In this document: in pieces, positions 53,529 to 64,000 of the stretch
Position numbering within the stretch: position 1 is the first letter of the stretch
How the letters are laid out: every line of letters starts with the position of its first letter
Source of the DNA: Neoceratodus forsteri
Lineage: Eukaryota > Chordata > Ceratodontiformes > Ceratodontidae
Assembly: GCA_016271365.2 (NCBI GenBank)
Contig: CM028129.1
Span: 1,004,599,501 to 1,004,663,500 of the forward strand
Reading direction: 5' to 3'
DNA: 64,000 nucleotides
The notes under the pieces: generated by a model
Told to the model about the DNA's origin: nothing
Databases searched by the model: none
Seen by the model: the letters and a program-made list of their open reading frames with translations, nothing else
Program-made: the position numbers and the translations under genes

Positions 53529-55271
53529 TGATTGAAATGTTTCACCAGGGAGGTACACTGAGCAACAATATGCTCATCTCCCAGTGCAACCTGGGGGGTA
53601 GGGGAACATGAGGATAGTTTACAGAGATTAGGTACACAATATAAATTTACAGTAGATTACATTCAAATAATTTGAGCAGACTGTACAGGAGTAATGAATT
53701 AGTGGGATACTAACAGTTTTGAACTAGATAGCTACTACACCAACACTTTTGGACTAGATAGATACAACAACACAAAATAACATTTAGGCATACACTAAAT
53801 GACACATAACTGTGAAGCTAGAAAATGGCTGAATAGAATTGTTGTAGTTTGATCTAGGGAAGTTAGTGAGGAGTAAACACAGGCAGAACAGGTTGGCTAA
53901 GGTATAACAAAAGTGCAAGTTAATTACAAGTGCAGTAAAGATTAGGGGTCAGCCATAACAGAAGTGCAAGTTAGCTACAAGTGCATTAGAGATTAGGGGT
54001 TAGCCACAGCTAGGGCTATGTAAGGAGGAGAAGGAAAGGTGAGAGGTAGGTATACTGGTAGGCAGAGAAGCAAGGGGGTGGAAGGGGATGGAAGGAGGAA
54101 GTGAAGGAAGAGGTAAGAGGAGAAAGGTCTGCTGGGACCTGACCCCTCCAGTATACTGAGGACCCTGCCTGCACAAGGTAGGGGTCAAGCATGATGGGAA
54201 GGGAGCAGATTGTGGCAGTGAGAGGTAGACTATGATAGGAGGAAAGCAGGTTTTAGGCAGTGAGGGGGAATAAGCTTTGGGAGAACAGAAGAGAGGGTCA
54301 AGGTGAGAGAGTACAGAGGCCAAATCCCAGCCCTTCAACATGTGGAGAAGTGGAGGGAAGAGTTGGGTTAATGGTGTAAGGATAGGGTACAGACAGGCCC
54401 TTGGTTCAACTTTGGATGATTGAAAAAACACAGTAAGAGAACAATGGAAGGTCGGAAGGGAGGGAATCATGGGAAGGGAAGGAATGCTAGTTTTTAGGTG
54501 GGTGGGAGGTGGAGCTGCGGCAGGGGTATTGCATGGGTACTGAAAAGGGGTAGGGTTTGTCACAGGCTTAGAGGGGGGAGTTAGGGAGGGTTGTAGCAAG
54601 AACAGCTAGGTGCAAGGAAGTTTTTGAGGGCAGAGCTGATGGAGTAGTAGGAGGATGAGTGATGAATTTGAGGGGAGAGAGAATTCTACATTTTTGTGAG
54701 GTAGTGTGAGTAACTGGATTAGCCAATGAGCGTGGCTCTGTGGGGGACCACCAGAGTATGGGAGTCGGATGAGCTATGGGAGTGAGATGGAGTGGGGGGG
54801 TGTTATAAATGAGGGGGAGAGGTAGGAAGGGCCAGTGCTTGGAGATGAATTTAGTACAGTGGGAGAGTTGTCTGTTTGTAAGAGAGGGGAAGGATAGGGC
54901 ATGACAGAGATCACAGTGGTGGGTGCAAGAGAGAGCATCAAGGGCAAAACAGCAGAAGGAATTGAAGAGGGTATCCAATCTGGCCAGGAAGGACTTTGGA
55001 GCAGCACCATAGACTACATCACAGTAGTTGAAGATGGGAAGGATCATCTTCTAAATAAGTTAACATCTAACCATAGAGGGGATACAACTACAGTTCCTAA
55101 ACAGGGCACCAAGCTTGGGGTGCAATTTATTTGGGATGGTGTCATTATGTCTTGAGAAGTTTAGATGTTGTTCCAGCCAAACTCCTAGGTACCTGAAGGA
55201 GGGTGTGTTCTCAAGTAAAGTCCCATCAATGGTGTGGAAAGTGGGCAGGGAGGGAAAACTAGAGAGTCTAA
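53529..55271 (-). mobile_element. LINE B (L2-like), downstream part: RT C-terminus and 3' UTR
   Basis: The minus-strand reading runs FHTIDGTLLENTPSFRYLGVWL (about 55,235-55,170), then ILPIFNYCDVVYGAAP with LDTLFNSFCCFALDAL (55,047-54,930) and SFPSLTNRQLSHCTKFI. This is the C-terminal RT region of L2/Rex-type LINEs. A long pyrimidine-rich 3' UTR (54,600-53,530) follows, containing a 56-bp tandem duplication (about 53,896-54,007), and it ends with CAATCAAATAAA. The RT catalytic part of the same element lies at 61,592-61,858, with LINE A inserted between. Confidence 0.85.
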
Positions 55272-56345
55272 AGATCTAGTAAGTAGGGGAAGTAGCTTAG
55301 CTAGAAGGAAGCTACATTTAAAGACTGCCTTAGAAAGATTTTGCTAGTAGCTTGGCAGAAGACACCAGGAGAAAGGACTGCTGTGTGACTGGACTTCTCT
55401 GCTGGGACTAAAGAAGTAGAACTCTTGTATTTGGAACTTTAATTTAGGGTAAAAAAAATAACAAACAAAACAAAAAGTGTGTGTTTGTCTGAGTTAACTG
55501 AACTGAATGGTTTTCTGAACAGTTAGCTAGGTGTAAATCTCAGGTGATTGAAAGGACTTGATAGCTGTGAGGTTTAAATTACTTGTAGAAAGATCTAGTT
55601 AGTAGGGGGAGTGGCTTAGCTAGAAGGAAGCTACATTTAAAGACTGCCTTAGAAAGATTTTGCTAGTAGCTTGGCAGAAGACACCAGGAGAAAGGACTGC
55701 TGTGTGACTGGACTTCTCTGCTGGGACTAAAGAAGTAGAACCCTTGTACTTGGAACTTTAATTTAGGGAAAAAATAAACAAAACAAAAAAAGTGTGTTTG
55801 TCTGAGTTAACTGAACTGAATGGTTTTCTGAACAGTTAGCTAGGTGTAAACTCAGGTGATTGAAAGGACTTGATAGCTGTGAGGTTTAAATTACTTGTAG
55901 AAAGATCTAGTAAGTAGGGGAGTGGCTAGCTAGAAGGAAGCTACATTTAAAGACTGTCTTAGAAAGATTTTGCTAGTAGCTTGGCAGAAGACACCAGGAG
56001 AAAGGACTGGCTGTGACTGACTTCTGCTGGGACCAAAGAAGTAGAACTCTTGTACTTGGAACTTAATTTAGGGTAAAAAATAAACAAAACAAAAGTGTGT
56101 GTTTGTCTGAGTTAACTGAACTGAATGGTTTTCTGAACAGTTAGCTATGTAAATTCAGGTGATTGAAAGACTTGATAGCTTGTGAGGTTTAAATTACTTG
56201 TAGAAAGATCTAGTAAGTATGGGGAGTGGCTTAGCTAGAAGGAAGCTACATTTAAAGACTGTCTTAGAAAGATTTTGCTAGTAGCTTGGCAGAAGACACC
56301 AGGAGAAAGGACTGCTGTGTGACTGGACTTCTCTACTGGGACTGT
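55272..56345. repeat. Tandem array of about 310-bp units (about 3.4 copies) at the 5' end of LINE A
   Basis: Units start with AGATCTAGT(A/T)AGTA at 55,272, 55,591, 55,903 and 56,206 (spacings 319, 312 and 303), each followed by GGAAGCTACATTTAAAGACTG. The fourth unit breaks off after CTGGGACTG at about 56,345. The array starts exactly where LINE B sequence is interrupted and runs into LINE A's ORF1 region. It is therefore best read as LINE A's repeated 5' UTR, possibly carrying its promoter. Confidence 0.9.
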
Positions 56346-56800
56346 ATTGCCCTCCTTCCCTCCCATCCAAAGCTAGTTCTACTTTTATAGGCACAGAATT
56401 TGACTGACAACAGGAACTTCCTGTTTCGGAGCAGGAAGTGAGTGATCACAGAGCCACCAAAGACCCACCATCCTAGAAGGGCAAGAGTAGCTCTCCAGCT
56501 CCTCTAGTTGCTGGAGGTCTGCCCTGAGCAAGTAAGGGGTCTACTGAGAAATATAGGATATTCTTGTTCCAGAACAGACAATCAGGAGCTTAAGGGCACA
56601 CAGGCAGAAAGTAAGGAGAGGGAGAGAAAAACAGAGGAAAGAGTAAGGATTGCAAACAGTTAAGGGGCCAGAAATAAGACATGATGGGAGTGGTAGCAGT
56701 GGTCTGTGAGCAGCAGTCTCGGGAGATGTTCTGAGGATGCAGTTGTCTCATCTGCAGGCACCTCTGGGCTGAGGGAGGAGGTTGCTATCTCCAGGCTGAG

Positions 56801-57524
56801 TTGGCCATGATTTGTGGTACCTCCTTCCATCCAGGGACCACCAGTGCCACTGCTGCTGCCTCAGAGGTTGCCAAGAAAGAGGAGCTGTTGGACCAGTGGG
56901 CTCGGGAGGGTGAGGATGGTGGAACAGAGGTGCATCCCTCCAGCTGGTACCTCCACACCCTGTGCCATTCTGGCAAAGTGTGGTTCCTCATGGAGGCACC
57001 CACAGTGGAGACCAAGGAGGATGCTGGGAACCTCCACAAAGGAGACCCACAGGAGGGTGGCAGGGACCTCTGTGGGGAAGGCAACAACTCCTGGTGGGGT
57101 ACTCTATTGTTAGGAAGGTAGAACTGGGGAGGAAGGGGAGAGGGAGGTTCCTGGCTTGCCATGGCTTGGAGGGACAGGTAGCTTAATCCTCAGGGTTGCT
57201 GGAGCAGCTGCACAGGGAGGGAGCTGATGTCATTGTCCACCTAGGGACTTGACCTGGCTAAGAAAGGGATTAGAGAAGTGCAGGAAGAGTTTGTGGAATT
57301 AGGAGGGCCTTAGACAAGTAGCACGCATGGTAACCTTCTCGGAGGTGCTGCCCATCTATGACGAGGAGAGGCTAGGGTGTTCTGCACCATGGATTCAATC
57401 AGTGGTTGAAAACTGGTGTGGAGCCAGGGATTTGGCTTCATTGGGGACTGGGGTCCATTTGAGTGATGTGCAATCTCATACTGGCATGATGGGTTATCTG
57501 TCCAGGAGGGAACCAGGGTCCTAG
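56801..57524 (+). pseudogene. LINE A ORF1 with SGNH/esterase domain, broken
   Basis: Fragments in alternating frames align with the well-preserved domain at 32,160-32,660. They include GDPQEGGRDL, a region corresponding to the GDS block (about 57,100, eroded), HLGT (57,238, with GTND degraded), SEVLPIYD and FGFIGDWG, and HDG (57,485). The esterase domain in ORF1 is known from CR1-type LINEs, where its role is unclear. At least three frameshifts are present. Confidence 0.7.
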
Positions 57525-59412
57525 GTGATAGGTTTAATGCCTTCCATTGGCAAGCTACTCAACCAGCCAAGGGGAGGCACTGAAAGAGCAGGGAAATCCT
57601 AGCTCCCCCCAAAAAATCACGGTAGTAAGTGTAGTAAACACCAACATAGAGGTGTTGATAGGGAGAAGGGCAGGGGTACATGGAGAAAGTGACAAAGGCA
57701 AGAATGACAGGGATGGGGCAAAAAGGAGTAAGGCCATCAGGAAATGGAGGGTAATGAGTACCAATGCCCGTAGTCTGGGCAACGTGGCCTTGATGGAAGA
57801 GGGATGCCTGGATATTGTAGCAGTCACTGAAACATGGTACACAGAGAACCATGACTGGGATGTTAACATACCAGGGTACATAACCTACAGGAGAGACAGG
57901 CAGGGGAGAAGAGAAGAGGGGGAGGAGTAGCTGTCTATGTAAAGGAAGGGATAAAAGCAACTGAACAAAAGAGTAAACAGGGAGGAGAGGAGGCACTGTG
58001 GGTCACCTTGGAGACTGGAAAGGCACCACAACCGCACAGGGTTATGTACAGACCCCATGTCAGGAGGGAATGGACAAGAATATGATAGGAAGGCATTCTT
58101 AGAATGGCAGAGAAAGGGAGATACTGTTGATGGGAGACCTGAACATGCCAGATGTTAACTGAGCACATTTGCTGCAGCCACATCCAAGAGCAGGGCCATT
58201 CTTGATGCCCTACAGGTGGCAGGCATCAGACAGCTAATTTCAGAACCCACTCATGAGGGAGCAATCTTAGACCTTGTACTCTCAAATGGGGGCAGTGAGA
58301 GGATCTCAGATCTAGAAGTGGGTTGCCATCTGAGAACAAGTGACCATCAAACAGTGTGGTTCACATTAAACTCAGGTACAGAGTCAAGCCATACAAAACT
58401 GAGGGTACTGGACTTCAGGAGGGCTGACTTTGGCAAGATGGGAGAGTGCCTCAGAAAAGCACTAGCAAACAGGCTAGAAGGAGGTGTGGAGCAACAATGG
58501 GAATCATCAAAACTGCCATCACAGAGGCAACAAGCCTTTGTGTGAAGCAAATAAACAAATGAAGAAAGAAAAAGCACTATGGTTCTCAAAAGAGGTGGCT
58601 GTGAAAGTCAGGGAAGAAAAAGATAGCATTCGGAAGTATAAGGAAACACAGAAAGAGCAGGACGAGAGCTGTACCAGTTAAGGCAGAAGGAAGCAGGAGG
58701 GAAGTCAGAATAGCAAAGGCCCAGACTGAGGAAAAGATAGCCAACTCCAGTTAAGGGGATAAACCTTTTATAGGTACATCAGCGAGCATAGAAAGACAAA
58801 GGGAGGGGTAGTGAGGCTGAATAGAAATGAACGGTGGGTGGGCAGAGGGGGACAGTGAAAAAGCAGGGATACTGAATGAATATTTCTGCTCAGTATTCAC
58901 AAAAGAGGAGGGGGAAGTGCCTAATCCAATTAACAGAAGCACTTTGATAGGGGGTCGATCCCAGTCCTTTCACAGAAGAAAGGGTTCTGCAAGAACCCCT
59001 AAAACTGAAGGTGGACAAAGCAATGGGGCCTGATGGAATTCACCCAGAATTCTAAAAGAATTATGGGGAACTAGTGAAACCACTGGAAACTCTTTTTAAT
59101 AAATCATGGGAGGATGGTGTGGTACCCAAGGACTGGAGGAAGGCAGATGTGATTCCCCTTCACAAAAGTGGGACCAAGACAGAGGCAGGAAACTACAGTC
59201 TCACCTCTGTGGTAGGGAAAGTGATGGAGTCACTTCTGAAGGAAAGAATAGTTGAGTACTTAGAGGCCAGTGGGGCACAGGACCCAAGGCAGCATGGGTT
59301 CGCAATGGGAAGGTCATGTCAGATGAATCTAATAGATTTCTTTGACTGGGTGACCAAAGTAGTAGACCAGGGAGGGCTGTGGACATGGCCTACCTAGGCT
59401 TTAGCAAGGCAT

Positions 59413-59850
59413 TTGACACAGTCCCACCAAAGATTAATAGTCAAATTAACCAGCCTGGGAGTGGGTCCCAGGGTGGTAGCCTGGGTAAAACACTGGCTGG
59501 ACAACAGGACACAGAAGGTAATTGTAAATGAAGTCCACTCTGAAGAAAGAGGGGTTACTAGTGGGGTACCGCAGGGTTCAGTATTGGGTCCAGTCCTTTT
59601 TAATGTCTTCATAAGTGACATTGCAGAGGGACTGGAAGGAAAAGTATGCCTCTTTGCAGATGACACAAAGATCTGCAACAGGGTTGATACACTCCCTATT
59701 GAGCTAGTTCACTCTTATAAATACCTAGGTATAACCTTTGACCCTGCCCTCTCATTTCACGCCCACATCTCTGCCCTTGCCTCAGCCTCTAACACTCGGC
59801 TGGGTATCCTCTATCGTCATAAAAACTGCCTCCCCACGGATGCCCTCTGA
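59413..59850 (+). pseudogene. Chimeric open frame across the LINE A / LINE G junction
   Basis: The frame begins with LINE A's RT (TSGVPQGSVLGPVLFNVF, FADDTKICNRVD) and at about codon 94 switches to LINE G's RT C-terminal part (SYKYLGITFDPALSF). The fusion is an insertion artefact, but it marks the junction to within a few bases. Confidence 0.8.
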
Positions 59851-60722
59851 CTTGCAGTCACATCCTCTGTTCTATCTCTGGTAGACTATGGCTTACCTTT
59901 GTATGGTGCAGCAGACCAGACTGCCCTGCACAAGATCCGTCACTACCTTAAACAAGGCCTGCGGGCTCACAACTGGGGCTCCTAGTCTAACCCTACACTT
60001 GCCTTCTTTACACCATGGCTAATCTATTCAACCTAGATGAGTGCCTCAAATACCAAACCTGCCTCCTAACAAAAAAATCACTCCTTGGGCTATCCCCACC
60101 GGGTCTGTCAACCACTATCCACCGAGCAAACCCTATAGTGCATACCCGTGAATCCCGCAAAACTGCACTGGTTATACCGAGGGCGAGAACCTCACAAGGT
60201 CAAAGGGCTTACCCCTACAGAGCCCCCTGTTCGTATAATGCCCTCCCCGCCGGAATCACTGATGCCACCTCGTTATCTTATTTTAAAACTAGCCTTAGAA
60301 ATCACCTGCTCTCAACACACAGCTGTACCTGCCTCTAAGCCTCCTCCTATCCTTCCAGACAAAGCTCGCTGAGCCGCTCTCTGACCTTCTGTCCAGCTTC
60401 TACCTTTACTTGCTACTATCTTCCCCACACTCCTCTTCTGATGTCTTCCACCCAGCCTTACCTTTATCTGCCCACTGAATCAATCTCCATGTAACTACTG
60501 TATATTGTCTACTCTGTAAAGCTCACATGTAAGCCTGTTGTATACTGTGTTTGACATATGCCTGTATTTTTGCCTGATTCCTAAATGTACTCTGATTTTT
60601 TGTCTGCCTGATGTTTGTTTCTTCACTGTTTTGTCCTCTCTGTGACGAGGTACCTTTGTAAATGAGCCTCTGGCTCAAAGGTTGTTAAACTGATGTTCTA
60701 ATAAATAAATAAATAAATAAAC
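59693..60722 (+). mobile_element. LINE G (L2-like), 5'-truncated, inserted in LINE A
   Basis: It starts within the RT thumb (SYKYLGITFDPALSFHAH) and continues with DYGLPLYGAA and HTRESRKTALVIPRA. SCSYNALP-type and SLRNHLLSTH C-terminal sequence (to about 60,335) follows, then a 3' UTR and the tail (AATA)n AATAAATAAATAAATAAAC at 60,700-60,722. LINE A resumes immediately after. Confidence 0.88.
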
Positions 60723-61591
60723 AAGGAGGCATGGGAAGGATGAGAAGGGACTTGGCAAGGTTGGAGGAATGGTCAGAATTATGGCAGCTAGGATTCAGTG
60801 CAAAGAAGTGCAAAATAATGCACCTGGGAAACAAGAACCCAGGGGAAGAATACACAATGGGGGGGAGGTAGTAACAACAACAAAAAAGGAAAAGGACCTG
60901 GGGGTAATCATATCAGATGACCTTAAGGTTAGCAAGCAATGTGAGAAGGCAGTAGGAAGGGCTGGGGTATACTGGGATGCATAGGAGAGGCATCAGCAGC
61001 AGAAAACAGGAAGTTGTTATCCCTCTGTACAGACAGTTGGTGAGACCCCATCTGAGTACTGTGTCCAGTTCTGGAGACCCCATCTCTGCAAGGACACAGA
61101 CAGGATAAGAGGCAGTCCAGAGGAGGGCAACTAAAATGGTGCAGGGTCTGAAAGAGAAGCCATATGAGGAGAGACTAAAGGAGTTTAATATGTATACCCT
61201 TGAGGAAAGAAGGAGAGGGGGACGATAGAAACTTTTAAGGCACTCTCAGTGAAATCAACAAAGTCCAAGAGGGTAGCATCTTTCAGAAAAGAGATGTGCA
61301 AGAACAAGAGGACACAAGTTAAAGATGGGGGGGCGGTTCGGGGGCAATGTGAGGAAGTATTATTTCACAGAGAGGGTAGTGGATGCATGGAACAGCCTTG
61401 CTGAGGAGGTTGTGGGGTCTAAAACTGTGGGAGAATTCAAGAATGCATGGGACAGACATAAGGCAATTCTTGTGGGGGGTAGGAAGAAATAGGCTGTTGG
61501 TTAACTAGGATCTGTGGCCTATCCTGTAGGTACGGAAATGGGCAGACTAGATGGGCCAAGCGGTCCTTATCTGCCATCAAAGTCTATGTTT
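60723..61591 (+). mobile_element. LINE A, second part: RT C-terminus and 3' UTR
   Basis: It continues LINE A with DLARLEEWSELWQLGFSAKKCK (60,752), EKDLGVIISDDLKVSKQCE (60,890), [19 protein letters not shown] (61,115) and YYFTERVVDAWNSL (61,360). It then has the family 3' UTR ending AAAGTCTATGTTTCTG at 61,591, where LINE B sequence resumes. Without the LINE G insert, LINE A measures about 5.3 kb. Confidence 0.9.
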
Positions 61592-61858
61592 CTGCCTTGT
61601 GCCAAAGGTCATGGAGACAGTCTTCCTGGCGTTGAGAAAAAGCTGATGGTTAGCAAATCAGAGCTGAACCTTGTTAAAGTCTTGCTGCAAGTTGGATGTA
61701 ACCTCAGCTGGGCAAGAGCCAGATGCATACAGGACCATATCGTCGGCATACATATGTATGGCAGTGATGGAGGAGCCAACAGATGGAATGTCATTTAAGG
61801 AAATGGGTTTGAGAAGTTGGTTTAGCAGTTTAGAAAGATGGAGAACATAGAGGTTTAT
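61592..61858 (-). mobile_element. LINE B, upstream part: RT catalytic segment
   Basis: The minus strand reads LLNQLLKPISLNDIPSVG and then HMYADDMVLYASG (YADD box, about 61,745). FANHQLFLNARKTVSMTFGT (to 61,592) follows. LINE A's end abuts at 61,592. The protein continues at 55,271. The upstream end at about 61,858 joins LINE C sequence, so LINE B was already 5'-truncated when it inserted. Confidence 0.88.
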
Positions 61859-64000
61859 TATCCTGGAGTCTGTTGCTCTCCAGGTAATCCACAAAGTCCT
61901 CTTTGACTAGTGTTTACATTAGTTTACCCACAATAGAGGTAAGACTGACAGATCTGTAGTTACCTGGTTGTTTTTGGCCCCCCCCTTTTATGGAGGGGGA
62001 CTATGTCCACTATCCTCCTCCTCTTTGACTAGTGTTTACATCAGTTTACCCACAATAGAGGTAAGACTGACAGATCTGTAGTTACCTGGTTGTTTTTTGT
62101 CCCCCCCTTTTATGGAGGGGGACTATGTCCTCTATCCTCCAGTCTTTTGGAACTAGCCCTGTCTGAATGGAACTATTGAAAAGCCCTACCAGGGGTTCAG
62201 TTACTTTCATTACCAATCCCTTGAGCACCCTCAGATGCATCACATCTTGCCCCAGGGCCTGATCTATCTTAAGGACTACTAGCACTTTCCAAAAGCATGC
62301 TGCCTCATCTCAAGGATCCCCTTACAGCCACCTTAATGCCACTCTGTCGTAGAGGCCCTTTGTACTTCCTTGTGAATACAGATCAGATGCAGTCATTAAG
62401 AATGGCTGCTTTCTGCCCACCCTCCTGAATTACCCTACCTCCCTCTGTTAGTCTAACAGTTTCTCCTCCCTTCTTTGTTTTTTCCCTAATATATCTAAAT
62501 AACTGTTTTTCCCCTCCCATGACCCCCTCCACAATATGCAGCTTTGTGTCTGCCTTTGCGTCTCTGACCACCATCTTGGTTTCCCTTATTTTCATTTGGT
62601 ATTCTCCCCATTCCTTCTTCCTTTGTTTTTCTTTATACCTGGTGAAGGCCACCTTTTTGACTCACTGCTTCCCTGACCTTTCCAGAGAACCACATTGGTC
62701 TCTTGTACCTGTTTCTTTTGATTACTGTTCTCATGCAAAACTTTGTTGACTTGAGAATGGCCCCCATGATTGCCCCAATCATTTCTTCAAATCATTGATG
62801 CTGTCCATTCTGATTAACTTGTCCTGAACCAGCTTCCATATCTGGTTGAAGTCTGTTGTTCTGAAATCTAGAACTTCAGTAATCCTTTGATGAGGGCTTA
62901 CTTGTCCCAAGTGCCAGGTTGAACCACACTGAATTATGGCCGCTGGACCCTAATGGATCCCTTACCCTCTCTCCTCCTACCACTTCCAAGTTGGTGAGTA
63001 CCACATTGAGAATGGTAGCTTGTCTAGTGGGTTCCCTAAGCAGATGCACCAGCAGACAGTTCTGCAAGGTATCTAGCAGGGCCTGACTTCCAGAGCTTCT
63101 GACCATTGTAATGACTGAATTAGTATCTGGCAGATTTAGATCTCCCATCATCATCACCTCCCTTTACCATCCCCCTTTCTAGTTCTGTCCCTACCTCCTT
63201 ATTTCTCTCTTCCCCCTGTCCTGGAGGTCTATATATCATTCCCATCCATAGTTGTTTGCCTGAGGATGCTGTAAGCTGAAACTACAGTGATTCTGTTTTC
63301 CCATTACCTCCCCTGATGTTTCCATCCTCCACTGCCTCTGTGCCCTTCTCCAACATATTGGGTACGCTTCCTTCTTGACCTTTTCCTATTACATGTCTAA
63401 ATATGGTGTAACCTGGTACTTCCAGGTGCCAGTCTTTATTCTATGTGGTCCAAATTTGTGTGATGGCTACTAGGTTGGTAGCATTGTCTACCACCATTAT
63501 GTGGAGCTCACTAATTTTATTTCCCAGACTCCTGGCATTAAGGCAGACCACTTTCCATCTTTATCCTAATCCCATCTTGCTTTTTTCTATTATTTCTCCC
63601 ATATTCTTTACTAGTCTCCATAATTTTATTTTTCATGCTAAATGTAGGCTTTGTCTGCCCTCCATCATTGGCCTCTTCCCCTAACCTAACTTGAACTTCA
63701 ATCTTACTATTACCCACATTGCTGCTACTAGTCCCCTGTTCAGAGGAGCCCTAGCTAGGTTCACCATGATCTCTGTATTCTCAGTGGTTTTCCCTTACCT
63801 CCATTTCCCCCATAGTTAGTTTAACTGTCTAATATACTGTAGATGTCAACTTCTGCCCCAGAGCACTGGCCCCCTCTCTCATTAGGTGAAGGCCACATCC
63901 TTGAAGAGCCTCTTGTTCAAGAAGCACACCCAGTCCCCCATAAACTCTTCCTCAAACCATCCCTTCAACCACCAATTAAACTCCTGAATCTCTTCTTTCC
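61859..64000 (-). mobile_element. LINE C (SGNH-type), upstream part: ORF1 end, endonuclease, RT N-terminus
   Basis: From the right edge leftward, an ORF1 C-terminus reads FEEEFMGDW and CGLHLMREGASALGQKL (63,990-63,850), the esterase block V region with the Asp eroded. The endonuclease reads VVCLNARSLGNKISEL (63,540), MIYRPPGQG (63,230), MGDLNLPDTN (63,145), LREPTRQATILNVVLTN and SSGHNSVWF (62,950). The linker (62,652-62,383) and RT start VPKDWRIEDIVPLHKRGG (62,135) and VDYLESNRLQD (61,890) follow. A 122-bp tandem duplication (61,901-62,022 and 62,023-62,144) repeats part of the RT start. LINE B interrupts at about 61,858. The element extends beyond the window. Confidence 0.9.

Larger units (their letters stand above)
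55272..59693 (+). mobile_element. LINE A (SGNH-ORF1 CR1-like), first part: 5' repeats, ORF1, endonuclease, RT
   Basis: After the 5' repeat array comes an ORF1 remnant (56,800-57,520) with VIVHLGT, FGFIGDWG and an eroded HDGLS block, homologous to the esterase domain at 31,930-32,690. ORF2 follows. Its endonuclease shows STNARSLGN, VAVTETWYTEN and IPGYITYRRDR (57,750-57,900), GDLNMPDVN (about 58,133) and ISEPTHEGAILDLVLSN (58,240). Its RT shows VPKDWRKADVIPLHKSG (59,126), SGVPQGSVLGPVLFN (59,563) and LFADDTKICNRV (59,653). LINE G interrupts at about 59,693. It is near full length and carries many stops and frameshifts. Confidence 0.92.

Noticed and set aside
54000..54599. 199-codon Pro/Ser/Leu-rich minus-strand frame
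   Set aside because: It lies in the pyrimidine-rich 3' UTR of LINE B. Its composition explains the open frame.
1..64000. Host protein-coding exons
   Set aside because: No segment outside transposons combines an open frame, splice sites and a recognisable domain.

Overview
The window is eukaryotic, repeat-dominated, non-coding-rich DNA and most likely comes from a large vertebrate genome. Two things point that way: CR1/L2-type LINEs with esterase (SGNH) ORF1 domains, a Penelope-like fragment, a PIF/Harbinger element and a tRNA-derived SINE sit side by side, and the CpG-poor base composition fits. A vertebrate with surviving Polintons (amphibian, non-avian reptile or non-teleost fish) fits best. 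The exact group is a guess; the LINE 3' end reminds me of amphibian (caecilian-like) repeats. I recognise no host protein-coding gene.

The centrepiece is a complete but decayed Maverick/Polinton (a virus-like self-synthesizing DNA transposon) at 23,759-50,688. It has about 1.0 kb terminal inverted repeats beginning AGTAGTATAAG and a perfect 6-bp target-site duplication (ATTGTT). Its left arm (+ strand) carries an unassigned accessory module (25.1-28.2 kb). This is followed by a tightly packed row of integrase, penton-like minor capsid, small basic virion protein, double-jelly-roll major capsid and adenain-type protease, with 8-13 nt between genes. The right arm (- strand) carries, in transcription order, protein-primed DNA polymerase B, packaging ATPase, a small basic/hydrophobic protein and a minor protein. 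The two arms converge on a perfect nested hairpin and back-to-back polyadenylation signals at 34.05-34.28 kb. The ATPase, the 110-codon protein and one accessory gene are open. The other genes carry stops, frameshifts or insertions.

The Polinton was itself invaded twice. A 7.2-kb PIF/Harbinger transposon (41,850-49,050) carries a Myb/SANT-like gene (+) and a HARBI1-type nuclease gene (-). An internally deleted LINE (about 31,930-33,104) sits inside the capsid gene and fuses capsid codons to an SGNH esterase domain, giving the longest open frame in the window (527 codons).

The right end (53.2-64 kb) is a four-level nest of LINEs. A minus-strand SGNH-type LINE (C) is split by a minus-strand L2-like LINE (B). 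B is split by a near-full-length plus-strand SGNH LINE (A) that begins with 3.4 copies of a roughly 310-bp 5' tandem repeat. A is split by another L2-like LINE (G).

The left 23.7 kb holds older fragments: a LINE endonuclease segment with a degenerate 2A-like motif (1.2-2.2 kb), LINE 3' ends (5.3 and 14.2-15.2 kb), a SINE (10.7 kb), palindromic MITE-like elements (13.9, 15.4-15.8 and 16.0-16.9 kb), a Penelope-like GIY-YIG remnant (17.8 kb) and a degenerate minus-strand LINE (20.0-22.5 kb). Coordinates of repeat boundaries are read by eye and are approximate unless a terminal repeat or target-site duplication defines them.
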